Shown here: piece after piece, positions 1 to 9,300 of the stretch
Numbering within the stretch: position 1 is the first letter of the stretch
How the letters are laid out: every line of letters starts with the position of its first letter
Made by a program: the position numbers and the translations under genes
The notes under the pieces: generated by a model
What the model was told of the DNA's origin: nothing
What the model saw: only the letters and a program-made list of their open reading frames with translations
Database searches by the model: none
Assembly (NCBI RefSeq): GCF_014647755.1
Contig: NZ_BMPU01000001.1
Location: 496,001-560,000, forward strand
Origin: Porphyromonas pasteri
Lineage (GTDB): Bacteria > Bacteroidota > Bacteroidia > Bacteroidales > Porphyromonadaceae
Direction: 5' to 3'
Length of the DNA stretch: 64,000 nt

Positions 1-1295
1 CGCTTCACCGCGACTCGCTCGTCACCTATCCCTTCACCTACTACTTCCCTCGCGACATCGCCCTACGCTATTCGGTAGCTAAGGTGCAGCAGTACGGCCT
101 CGAGCGCCACAGCCGTCCCGATAGCTTGATCTGCCGACTGGAGTTCCTCGCTGAGCCCAAGAAGCTTCCTCGCCTTCGCTCGCTGGACAAGCCAACCGCA
201 CCAGCCGAATCCCTCTACTGGGCTACGGCTAAGGGCAAGGTCGTCGACCTATGGCTACGAGACAAGGAGCTCCTTGCACGCGACTCGGTGCGCTTCGCTC
301 TCACCTACGAGAAGACCGACTCACTACTCCGTCTGCAAGAGAAGACCGACACGCTCGTCTTCATCAAGCCACAGGCACGAGCTAAGAAGCACGACAAGTC
401 TGCTGAAAGAGAGAAGTCTCCTCTACAGATTACACTTACCGGAGCTTCGGGGGCTTTTGCTGGTACCCCAAGTGATAGCCTCTATGTGACGGCCTCACGT
501 CCCCTTGCAGCCCTCCCCACCTCTGCGATTCGCCTGGAGGTACAGGAGGACTCACTCTACAAGCCTCTGGACTTCACCGTCGTACAGGACTCACTAGATC
601 ACCTGCGCTATACGCTCCGCTTCCCACGTGCCTATGGCAAGAGCTATCGGGCGCGCATTGATTCGGCTGCCGTACGTGACATCTATGGCGCTGCCTGCGA
701 CTCTGTCGCCTTCACGCAGCAGATACAGAAGGAGGACGAGTTCGGTCAGCTCACCATCACCCTCCAGGGTATCCGCTCTCACGCCCTCGTCCAACTCATA
801 GACAAGAGCGATGCTGTCCTCCAGCAGTTCTATGGACATGAGGTCAAGGCGGACACGACGCAGAAAGCACAGCCCACAGCAGCATCTGCCGAAGGCGATA
901 AGGTGCTCGCCGAGCTACTCTCTAAGCAAGCTCCTCAAGCCGCTAAGGCCGATAGCCTCCCCGAAGCAAAGACTCCCACAGAGTCCTGTCAAGTCTCCTT
1001 CCACGACCTGAAGCCTGGTGAGTACTTCGTCCGACTCATCGTCGATACGGACGACAACGCCGCCTTCACGCCTGGAGACTACCCTGATCGTGCCCCCGAG
1101 GAGGTCTATTACTACCCGCAGGAGATCTCCATCAAGAAGGGCTTCACCTCCGAAGAGCGCTGGGACATCCGCACGCAGTCACCTCTGGGCAGCAAGCCCG
1201 ATGCCCTGCGCAAGGTCAAGCCTGACGAGGCGAAGAAGAAGCGCGAGGATAAGAACATCGAGTACTACAAGCGCTGGGGACGCAAGCGTCGCTAA
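1..1295 (+). CDS. Ig-like domain protein, C-terminal part (5' end outside window)
   Basis: The reading frame is open from the first base (codons from position 3), so the GTG at 84 is only an internal candidate start and the gene begins before the window. What remains is about 430 residues. The C-terminal part, with PGEYFVRLIVDTDDNAAFTP followed by a GDY...PEEVYYYP motif and a Lys/Arg-rich tail ending RKRR, matches the conserved end of Bacteroidales Ig-like (SbsA/Big_5-type) surface proteins. The rest is beta-rich with many D/S/L/T. The molecular role is not known. The family assignment is from memory of that C-terminal motif. Confidence 0.7.
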   Translation, partial: LHRDSLVTYPFTYYFPRDIALRYSVAKVQQYGLERHSRPDSLICRLEFLAEPKKLPRLRSLDKPTAPAESLYWATAKGKVVDLWLRDKELLARDSVRFALTYEKTDSLLRLQEKTDTLVFIKPQARAKKHDKSAEREKSPLQITLTGASGAFAGTPSDSLYVTASRPLAALPTSAIRLEVQEDSLYKPLDFTVVQDSLDHLRYTLRFPRAYGKSYRARIDSAAVRDIYGAACDSVAFTQQIQKEDEFGQLTITLQGIRSHALVQLIDKSDAVLQQFYGHEVKADTTQKAQPTAASAEGDKVLAELLSKQAPQAAKADSLPEAKTPTESCQVSFHDLKPGEYFVRLIVDTDDNAAFTPGDYPDRAPEEVYYYPQEISIKKGFTSEERWDIRTQSPLGSKPDALRKVKPDEAKKKREDKNIEYYKRWGRKRR

Positions 1296-1318
1296 CCCCT
1301 CGCCTCTCCACCCAAAAC

Positions 1319-1356
1319 AGAAGCGGTACAACTCCCATCGGGAGCTGTACCGCTTC
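1319..1356. terminator. Stem-loop after the Ig-like gene
   Basis: AGAAGCGGTACA pairs perfectly with TGTACCGCTTCT, and an inner CTCCC pairs with GGGAG. It lies between convergent genes and can stop transcription from both sides. There is no long T-tract on either strand. Confidence 0.7.
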
Positions 1357-1394
1357 TGCTATTATACCACTATACTATGGTAGGCTGTTTACAT

Positions 1395-2417
1395 CTATCG
1401 CTTGGGGAACATATCCGAGTTAATCGCTACGAAGATCCGGTCATCATACTCCTTTTGATTTCCCTCCAAGCCAAGAGCTTTGATAAGGTGCTGACGCGCT
1501 CGTCTCTCCTTCCGCCTATCAAACTTCAATGCAGAATCGGCAGCTGGATCATAATGGAAGTAGAGCAAGATGACCTCTGGATTATCAAGAAAACGCTTCT
1601 TGATAGCCGTCCACCACATATGATCTGTAGGCCCAAGGGATAAGCCAAAGAGGCAAATCACATCAGCCCCAGCAATGAGACTAAGGCACTCCTCATCGAC
1701 AAGCGTTCCACGACCCTCATTGGCTTGTGGCTTAAGTAAGAGGTCTGCAACATCATCACACCGCCTGCACTGCTCACTTCCGATTTGCTCGCCATGATCT
1801 ACACCAAGCAGAATTCCACCCTGACCTAATGATCCATGCACATGCTTCACTCCTTGATATATCACGGGGTGACCTTCATGCCCTTCCGCATAGGTGTACT
1901 CTCCGACCAACAAAGCATCCTGGCAGAGGCATTCAAATGATGAAGTATAGTTGAAGGAGATGACGTCAATATACCATGCCTGAGCAATAGCCAGAGCACG
2001 AAGCTCTTTCTCCTCTCTCGGCTTGAAGTAGCGATAAGGGTAGGTCAGGTCTTCACGGAACTTCTCAACCTCCTCGGGAGTAGGCTCAAAACTATTGCAC
2101 TGCGACAGATAGGCCTCTAAGGAGCGATTCATATCCTCGTAGAAGTCACAGAACCCATCAGCATCATCACCAAAGGCTGTAGTAAACTCACCAAGAGCTA
2201 TCTCTAAGTCCTTCCACTGCTCTTCGCCACGCCCCTCTCGCTCCGCCATCTCGGCAAAGAAGCGCTCCTTATACTTTTTGATAGCCTCCTCTTGCTGTAT
2301 GCGATCAGTATCAAGCTTCGGGGTTTGCCCCTTATAGAACTCTAAAAAGTCTGCATAGCGAGTAGGTAGCCCAAGTCTCAGGTCAAAGCCATTACCTATA
2401 AGGTAGAGGACATTCAT
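1395..2417 (-). CDS. AbiH-family phage abortive infection protein
   Basis: A 340-aa protein. The N-terminus LIGNGFDLRLGLPTRYADF is the signature of the AbiH family (PF14253), and near the C-terminus LFGLSLGPTDHMWW matches the second conserved block (G.SL...D...W). AbiH was first described as an abortive infection factor in Lactococcus; its biochemical activity is not settled as far as I know. The N-terminal GNGFD could be a nucleotide-binding loop (inference). The gene stands alone at the left edge of a defence island, separated from msrAB by a divergent region full of 22-bp repeats. A TACCTTTA at 2492-2499 (minus) may be its -7 box. Confidence 0.85.
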   Translation of the reverse strand: MNVLYLIGNGFDLRLGLPTRYADFLEFYKGQTPKLDTDRIQQEEAIKKYKERFFAEMAEREGRGEEQWKDLEIALGEFTTAFGDDADGFCDFYEDMNRSLEAYLSQCNSFEPTPEEVEKFREDLTYPYRYFKPREEKELRALAIAQAWYIDVISFNYTSSFECLCQDALLVGEYTYAEGHEGHPVIYQGVKHVHGSLGQGGILLGVDHGEQIGSEQCRRCDDVADLLLKPQANEGRGTLVDEECLSLIAGADVICLFGLSLGPTDHMWWTAIKKRFLDNPEVILLYFHYDPAADSALKFDRRKERRARQHLIKALGLEGNQKEYDDRIFVAINSDMFPKR

Positions 2418-2535
2418 AGCGATTCTATCTGTAGAGGGTCAGCGTGATGAGGTATACTGTGGTAGGCACCATCCCGAGGGAAATGTGCGCATAAAGGTAC
2501 TAAGAATGTGTGCACGCATAGCGAAATGAGAGTGA

Positions 2536-2680
2536 ACCAATAGTGGTAGGTGGTATAAACCTATATTGGTCACTGAGCGAACCTATATTGGTCACTGAGC
2601 GAACCTATATTGGTCGACGCGTGAACCTATATTGGTCTGTACGTGAACCAATAGTGGTCGGAGCACGAACCAATATAGGT
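2536..2680. repeat. 22-bp periodic palindrome array, 7 units
   Basis: Core starts lie at 2536, 2559, 2581, 2603, 2625, 2647 and 2669, so steps are 23, 22, 22, 22, 22, 22. Units 2-5 read ACCTATATTGGT; the outer units read ACCAATAGTGGT or ACCAATATAGGT. Between cores are 10-nt spacers that differ except for one repeated copy. The array fills the divergent region between the AbiH gene and msrAB (2418-2811), in which no gene is visible. Confidence 0.9.
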
Positions 2681-2811
2681 TTGCACCCCTACCCGATATT
2701 GACTCAAACTATACCCCGATATTGGGCGGCTCATAACTATCGTCAGGCCTACGCTGTTAGTAAGTCGGTAAACTACCATCAACCTCTACACAGTCTAAAA
2801 GAACAGGCATT

Positions 2812-3894
2812 ATGAAACGGAACAGTCTCCGTACACTGACCCTTCTGCTACTACTTGCAGCTGGAGCCTTAGGACTTCGAGCTATGCGCATGCAGACACA
2901 CCCTTCACCCAACACTCCATCCACTTCACCTATGAAAGAGATCTATTTGGCCGGCGGTTGCTTCTGGGGCACCGAGCACTTCTTCAAGCAAGTACGTGGC
3001 GTCATCTCCACAGAGGTCGGCTACGCCAATGGCCATACCTCCCGCCCCAGCTACGAGGAAGTGTGTAGCCACACGACAGGCTTTGCCGAAGCTGTACACA
3101 TCACCTACGCTCCCGATCAGGTAAGCCTCAGCAAGCTCCTTGAGCTCTACTTCCTGACGATTGACCCGACGTCGCTCAATAAGCAAGGCGGCGACGTGGG
3201 CGATCAGTACCGCACAGGCATCTATTACACCGACACCGCAGACCTACCGACGATCAAGAAGGCGATCGAGATGCTACAGCGTGAGCACACACAGCCCATC
3301 GTCATCGAGGTAGAGCCCCTCCGCAACTTCTACGATGCAGAGACTTACCATCAGGACTATTTGGACAAGAACCCATCGGGCTACTGCCATATCCGCCCCG
3401 AACTCTTCCAGATCGCTCGCGAGGCCAATGCCTATGTCAAGCCTTCGGACGAAGAGCTGCGCCGTCGGCTCACCCCCACTCAGTACGCTGTCACGCAGCA
3501 TGCCGCCACGGAGCATCCCTTTGACAACGACTATTGGGACGAGAAGCGCGAAGGCATCTATGTCGATATCACGACGGGCGAACCGCTCTTCATCTCCACG
3601 GATAAGTTCGACTCGGGCTGCGGATGGCCCAGCTTCTCCCACCCAATTGACTCCACCCTCATCAGCGAGCATCAGGATGACTCCCACGGCATGAAGCGTA
3701 TCGAGGTGCGTAGCAAGACGGGGAAGGCTCATCTCGGCCACGTCTTCGAAGACGGCCCGCAGGAGCTGGGTGGCCTACGCTACTGCATCAATAGCGCGGC
3801 CCTGCGCTTCATTCCCCGCGAAGAGATGAAGCAAGCCGGCTACGCCAAGTACCTCCCCCTCCTCGAGAAGAAGCAGAGCAAGAAGGGGAAGTAA
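2812..3894 (+). CDS. msrAB: Exported MsrA-MsrB fusion, peptide methionine sulfoxide reductase
   Basis: A 360-aa bifunctional repair enzyme that reduces the S and R forms of methionine sulfoxide in proteins. Residues 1-25 form a signal peptide or membrane anchor (K/R then a long Leu/Ala stretch), so the enzyme probably works outside the cytoplasm. The MsrA domain starts near 43 with GGCFWG (catalytic Cys50), and [10 protein letters not shown] near its end holds a resolving Cys. The MsrB domain has CGWPSF and the catalytic [11 protein letters not shown] (Cys about 325). The CxxC zinc pairs of many MsrB proteins are not seen. It is a single-gene unit followed by a strong hairpin and is a housekeeping gene sitting inside the defence island. 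Confidence 0.95.
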   Translation: MKRNSLRTLTLLLLLAAGALGLRAMRMQTHPSPNTPSTSPMKEIYLAGGCFWGTEHFFKQVRGVISTEVGYANGHTSRPSYEEVCSHTTGFAEAVHITYAPDQVSLSKLLELYFLTIDPTSLNKQGGDVGDQYRTGIYYTDTADLPTIKKAIEMLQREHTQPIVIEVEPLRNFYDAETYHQDYLDKNPSGYCHIRPELFQIAREANAYVKPSDEELRRRLTPTQYAVTQHAATEHPFDNDYWDEKREGIYVDITTGEPLFISTDKFDSGCGWPSFSHPIDSTLISEHQDDSHGMKRIEVRSKTGKAHLGHVFEDGPQELGGLRYCINSAALRFIPREEMKQAGYAKYLPLLEKKQSKKGK

Positions 3895-3921
3895 GGTAAG
3901 CTACCACAACTCTACACACAA

Positions 3922-3962
3922 CGATCCCATCGGAGAAGGCTCATTCACCTCCGATGGGATCG
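3922..3962. terminator. Terminator hairpin of msrAB
   Basis: CGATCCCATCGGA and TCCGATGGGATCG form a perfect 13-bp stem around a 15-nt loop, 28 nt after the msrAB stop codon. No T-run follows. Confidence 0.75.
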
Positions 3963-4050
3963 CTGTATCTACGGTCATTTATCTCTAAGCACAGCAAACG
4001 CCTCATATCCCATCGGGGGAAAGGTGCTTGCACAGTGCCGCACAAAAAAA

Positions 4051-4090
4051 TATCAAGTGAAGGAGAGCGCATGGCCTCCTTCACTTGATA
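4051..4090 (-). terminator. Rho-independent terminator, twin of the hairpin at 14427
   Basis: TATCAAGTGAAGGA and TCCTTCACTTGATA form a perfect 14-bp stem. On the minus strand it is followed by TTTTTTTGTG, a proper T-tract. It would end minus-strand transcripts from the HU-tail remnant or the CBASS remnant. A nearly identical hairpin lies inside kwaA at 14427-14466. Confidence 0.8.
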
Positions 4091-4152
4091 GATTACGGAG
4101 ATATGGGATCGGGTACTAAGGGGATAAGATGACTCCTATCACTTCGCAGGCA

Positions 4153-4182
4153 TCAGATCCCTACATGCCCGTCTCCGGAAAT
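4153..4182 (-). pseudogene. Remnant of an HU-HIG gene C-terminal tail
   Basis: The minus strand encodes ISGDGHVGI then a stop. This resembles the last residues (TPGGGYVGI, stop) of the intact HU-HIG gene at 14528. The distance from this tail to the downstream hairpin (about 65 nt) is almost the same at both places, which suggests a decayed copy of the same HU-plus-terminator module. Only about 10 codons support this. Confidence 0.4.
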
Positions 4183-4214
4183 CAATGTGAGCAACGTTCC
4201 CTTGTTCAGATTGA

Positions 4215-4828
4215 TTAAATGATTGGTACATCTATTCTGTCACGTGCAACTACAACATCATTTTTGATGATGTAGCACTCTACATGATGAGACCCTCTGA
4301 AGTTTGAGGTTTCATGCCGTTTATCATCAGCCTTATTTAATCTCAGTATTTCTCCGCGCAGACAGTTTCTCCGTTTTGCTTCATCTCCAACGTTTCTAAC
4401 TTTCCAGAATACTTTATATGACTTTTCTACGGTAGTGCTCTCTATGAAAAAATCTAATGACCGTATCATATTGATTCTTTCAAACCTCCTCAATATGTCT
4501 CGCAAATAGGCAGATTTGAATCCATTGGCTGTAATCCAACAGTTGATTATAAGTTCTTCGGTGATGTTAATCAAAATACATGTCCTCAATAAACAGCTCT
4601 GAATCTTGATATAAAACAAAAAAACATTTACTTTCAAGTATACCCACTGACTCTCCTTTGGGAAAGGCATTGCCAAAGACATTACGCCAAATATCATGAC
4701 GCTTTCTTTCATCCTTTTCTGCAATCGCAGCTCGGGCCCAAAAACAAGCGTTACTAGCTTTTGCCTTGAAAGGATACTTCACATACACATGCTGGTTGCT
4801 GCCCAAAGCGGCATAGTGTTCTTGTCAG
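4215..4828 (-). pseudogene. Truncated, frameshifted CBASS nucleotidyltransferase (AGS-C sensor end)
   Basis: Two overlapping minus-strand frames together encode the C-terminal part of a CD-NTase. The first (to 4567) contains GSNQHVYVKYPFKAKAS, then CFWARAAI and KRHDIWRNVFGNAFP. The second (to 4215) continues with EELIINCWITANGFK, VEKSYKVFWKVRNVGDEA, RRNCLRGEI and ends VECYIIKNDVVVARDRIDVP. The latter is the adenylyl/guanylyl and SMODS C-terminal sensor domain (AGS-C). The frame changes near 4567, where IEDMYFD should run into INITEEL. The catalytic N-terminal NTase is gone; the gene stops at the left end of the IS element. Dead gene. Confidence 0.8.
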
Positions 4829-5997
4829 GGCTCCCGTATCAAAATCGGCTTCAGTAGTATTCTCTTCACACAAATACCCACATACAATGGAAACCGCCCC
4901 TTACTTCTCATCCGTCCATGACCCTCGCGTCGTCGGACGTTGCAAGCACAAACTCAGCGACATCCTTATGGTCGCACTCATCACCTACCTTTGTGGAGGA
5001 GAGGATTATAGCGACATGTATCAGCTATGCCGCTTCCGTGGTAAAGAGTTCAAACCGCTACTTGAGCTACCCAATGGTTGCCCGAGCGAAGACACCTTTG
5101 AGCGCGTCATGCAAGCCGTGCACCCCGAAGAGATAGCTGCTTGTCTCGAGGTCTATACTTCGCAGATCATCAAGGATTTATCGGGCATACACATTGCCAT
5201 AGACGGCAAGAAGATGCGCGGGACGAATCCTCGGGGACACGGCGAGAGTAGCTATATCCTCTCGGCTTGGGTCAACGAAGACTCTTTAAGCATTGCTCAA
5301 GAAGCAGTGGGAGAGAAGACGAACGAGATTACGTGTGTGCCCAAACTCCTTGATAAGCTTGCCCTTGAAGGAGCCATCGTCACGATGGATGCTATGGGTA
5401 CGCAGGTAGAAATAGCCGAACAGGTGGTCAAGAAGAAGGCAGATTTTGTCCTCGCTCTCAAGGGAAATCAGCGCCATCTCTTCGAGGACACTACCGATGC
5501 TTTCTCCACGCGACAGCCACACAAGCGACACCTTGAGCAGGAGAAGGGGCATGGGCGTATAGACAAAAGGAGCTACAAAGTGCTCCCAGCAGAGGGCAAT
5601 CTTACCGATGAAGTTGCTCGACGCTGACCGATGGTACGTAGCTTGGTGCGGGTCGAACATGAGATTACCAAGCCCACTGCATAACCAACGAAGGAAACGC
5701 GCTACTACATCTCAAGCTTGGACTTCAACAAGGCCTCTGCTAAGGAGATAGCCTACTATATAAGGGAGCATTGGGGAATTGAGAACCGCCTACATTGGCA
5801 GCTGGATGTGACCTTTCGGGAAGATGCTTACCGTGCACGAAAGAACTTTTCGGCGCGCAATCTGAATCTCATCCGCAAGTTCGCTTTAGCTATTCTGCGC
5901 CAGCAGCATGACACGCTCTCGCTTAAGGCCAGACGTTGGAAATGCAGCCTGCGCATCGACTACCTCAAGCAGGTACTCGGATTTTGATGCGGGAGCC
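4829..5997 (+). mobile_element. ISAs1-family insertion sequence, degenerate
   Basis: The left terminal repeat GGCTCCCGTATCAAAATC (4829-4846) matches the reverse complement of the right end (5980-5997) at 17 of 18 positions. Between them lies one transposase gene with two in-frame stops. No target-site duplication is visible, and the sequence right of the element does not continue the interrupted CBASS gene, so insertion came with, or was followed by, a deletion. Confidence 0.85.
4887..5987 (+). pseudogene. ISAs1-family transposase with two nonsense codons
   Basis: The frame starts METAPYFSSVHDPRVVGRCK, typical of the ISAs1 (H-repeat associated) family, with the DDE-associated N-terminal domain followed by the catalytic domain (HIAIDGKKMRG, VTMDAMGTQ, DFVLALKGNQ). 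Translation stops at TGA 5625-5627 right after VARR and again at TAA 5682-5684. The same frame then continues with RYYISSLDF, YYIREHWGIENRLHWQLDV and a normal C-terminus. So there is no frameshift: two in-frame stops split a protein of about 366 codons. The transposase is probably inactive. Confidence 0.9.
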
Positions 5998-6166
5998 TAG
6001 GAGAAAGGGGAAATACCTCCTATTCATTATATTTGCCACTGATAAGGTATATAATTGTATATATGGTGATATGCCTTGAGTATGTATCCCTAAAAGATAA
6101 AACGGCGGATACATATCCAGAGTGTGCGACTCCAAATAATTGACATAAGGTGATAGCGAGCCAATC

Positions 6167-6323
6167 ATGGCACTGCACGTGAAAGAAATGCGCAAGAAAT
6201 ATAAACTGATACAGACAGACCTCTCTGAGAAAGCAGGGGAGGGCTACGCTTTGCGAGATTTAGGGATGATCAAGACTACAATTGGACTTGACCAATAAAG
6301 TCTTTGAACTTTTCACTTCATAG
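6167..6323 (+). pseudogene. Remnant of a HipB-like HTH antitoxin gene
   Basis: From ATG 6167 the frame reads MRKKYKLIQTDLSEKAGEG then ALRDLG, and after a frame change NKVFELF plus a stop. This follows the HipB/Xre pattern (RKKYKLTQ.DLAEKAGVGLRF, RDLE.GK, NKVFELF). There is at least one frameshift near 6288. No HipA kinase is present nearby, so this is a fragment of a lost toxin-antitoxin or regulator gene. The stretch 5998-6166 before it is AT-rich and shows nothing recognisable; 6324-6387 is the leader of the next gene. Confidence 0.6.
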
Positions 6324-6387
6324 TGTGGTCCTATACCTATGAAACAAGAAGAATAAATAGACTCACTATTCAATCCAATAGCAATAA

Positions 6388-9300
6388 ATGCAAGAGAATA
6401 TTATCAATCAATTAGGAGACAGATCTCTTTATATAGAGAGAAATCACGGCAACATATATTTGGCGAATAACTATACGAGAGACCCAGCTTCGGCTTTCGC
6501 TAGAGGCTCAGATGAGTTGCTGGGATATACGCCTGCTATTTGTCCTGAGATTCCGCGTCAAGAGGTTGATTTGATTCAAGAGTGGATAGAAAGCAAGAGT
6601 GACACTACCGATAGCTCGGCTCGATTAGCCCTACTATATGGCAAGGCAGGCATAGGCAAGTCCATTGTGATGCACAAGCTCCTAGAGCATTTACAAGGAC
6701 GAGAAGATTATCTAGTACTTGGAATTAAATCTGACCTTGTAGAGTTTGCAAATATGGATGATTTGCGGGGGAAGCTTCACTTGGCAAGACCTATAGAAGA
6801 TGTCATTCGTGAAGAAGCATCAAAGTGCAAGAGGGTAGTGCTCCTTGTAGATCAAATTGATGCCCTATCACTATCTCTCTCAGCCAATCGTGCCCCATTA
6901 CGCTCTCTACTCAGTCTAATCAGGAGGCTAGCAAACATCCCCCATGTCAGGGTCGTGATCTCTTGTCGCCCCTATGATTTGGAGTATGATCCTGAATTAC
7001 AGAATCTGAAGATAAAGAATCGATGGGAACTAAAGGAGCTTAGTGAAGAGCAGGTTTTGCAGACCCTACGAAGTAATGGCCACAATGAAAGCATGGATGA
7101 TAGGTTAATTAGCTTCTTAGCTAATCCGCTACATCTGTACCTATTCTTAAAAGTAAGGCCTGAAGAGCGATTGACAGATCCTCTGTCTACAAACTTACTC
7201 TATCATCAACTGTGGAGCAAGTGTATCAATAATGCGAGTACTTACCCAGTCAGCAAAGCTAGTCTTTTATCCCTGCTTGATACTCTCGTGGATACTATGT
7301 ATCAGCGTCAAGAACTCTCTATTCATATAAGAGAGTTTGAGACTCAATATGAGCAAGAACTTAGGTATTTACTGACCAATGATTTATTGATTGAATCTAG
7401 AAATAGGCAGATCCAATTCTTTCATCAGACGCTTTTTGACTATGTATATGCTCGTAGATTTCTAGAAAAAGGCAAGAGCTTATTGGATGAGCTGAAAGGA
7501 CAACATCAGGGATTATTTATCCGAGCCGCAGTAAAAAGCATATTGATGTTTTTGAGAGAGCAGAAACCGAAAGAGTATATATATACACTAGACCAATTAT
7601 TATATAGCCAGGAGGACAATGGACGAAGTACATTTCGATTCCATCTAAAGTCCCTTGCTCTACAGACACTAGCCAACTTTGAAACGCCATTACGAAGTGA
7701 GTTAGATTTAATATCTCGAAAGATTTACCCCAATCCTGTGTATATGGAGCTAGTCTTTAACTCGGTCTATACCTTAAACTGGTTTCATGCTATCTGGGAG
7801 ATTATAGACAACAAGGGAGGCTGGAAAGAACTATCTAAAACTTATCGAGAGCTAGCCATAACAATGTGCCGTAGGCTTCTTGGGAGGGATGTAGACTCTG
7901 TGCTTGATAAATTAAGCACAGAGCTAAACTTTGATGACGAAGAGGATCGCAAACATCTAGAGAATGTATTGAATTTCTATGAATTGGACTATAGCGGTGA
8001 TAAGTTCGTAGAATTGTATTCGAAGCTTGTTGAGGGACGTAATCCTCTTCAATATATAAATCTACTGAACAGTAGTATCCAAGGAAATCCAACCTTCGTC
8101 TGTGCTGAGCTGAAAGAGAATATCAGACTGCAACTCCAAGAAAATAAAGAAACTTTCCTTCCCAATATCAGTGTATCTTATGATGTGGGTGAGCTTTATA
8201 AAAAGCTACTCAAGAAGCATTATAGCCTCGCTATTGATTTCTTGTTTGATGTACTTACTCTAATTTATGAAACCATCTCTTATGAGATAGGAGAAGCAGA
8301 AGCAGAAGATAATATACATCACTCCTATTCCTTTTGGAGTTTTCATAGAAGGATAAAGGGTGGCTTTGATTACAACTTCGTGGAGGATGTAACGAATATT
8401 CTTATAGATACCCTACTTGAGCATATTGATGACAAGGAGACCTGCCAATATCTACTTCAGTTAAGTAGAAGTAGATATGGAGGATTTGTATTTATAGCCT
8501 TATATATCTACACTTCACATCCAAAGGTATTCAAGGATAATCTTTGCGAACTCATCTGCCAGCGCGAAGTGTTAGCCAATGCTCCAAGCTGGGTGGAATA
8601 CCAAGCTGTTGAAGCCTTGAAGGCTTCTTTTGTACATCTCGACGAAATGCAAAAGAGGTCTATCATTGATAGGATCCTTACTATTCATGACCAAAGCGAG
8701 TACAGACTAGACAAAGAGAAGGTGAAGTGGTGCAAAAAGTTTGGGCATCCTTTCCTCGATATAGATTTGCACCGAGGAATTGCACTGAAGTCTATCCCTC
8801 TAACGGAACTAAGAAGAATTTCATGGAAAGCTTACCAAGAACGTCAGAGGATTGAGCGCAAATTTAACCCTAAGCGATTGGAGAATTGTCAGCCAAGCAG
8901 AATATCAACTCGCTTGGGTGACCCCTCTCTGACTCAAGAGCAAGGGCAAAAGATGAGCCCAAAGGCTTGGCTAAACTCGATGCGTAAATATGTTAATGAG
9001 AGGGAGTCTGCTAACTGGGAGGTACCTACCTTGAGAGGACAATGTATTCTGTTTCGAGAGGTCGTGATTCAAGCCCCTGATAAGTTCACCGATTTGATTA
9101 AGCAAATAGCTTATGATGAGCTAATCCCTCTGGCATACGCACAAGCAGGGTTAGAAGGACTAATCCAGGCTGGCAGGATAGATGATGCAGTATGTGTCTT
9201 AGAGCATATGCTTATAGCAGTTAATCACGATATAAACTCAGACCACCGAGGATTCTGTATTCGCACCCTGCTTTTTGCTCTTGATAATATTGTTAAGCAA

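Noticed and set aside
2543-2815. 90-codon frame with WS repeats before msrAB
   Set aside because: It is a translation of the 22-bp array itself (repeats of NLYWS-like units appear only because of the repeat) and overlaps the msrAB start.
4215-4724. Intact 169-aa gene
   Set aside because: Its first half is out-of-frame sequence of the CBASS gene; only the part after about 4567 follows the AGS-C domain. It is part of a pseudogene.
5625-5684. Programmed frameshift in the ISAs1 transposase
   Set aside because: The two parts are in the same frame and separated by two stop codons, so the interruption is by nonsense codons, not by frameshifting.
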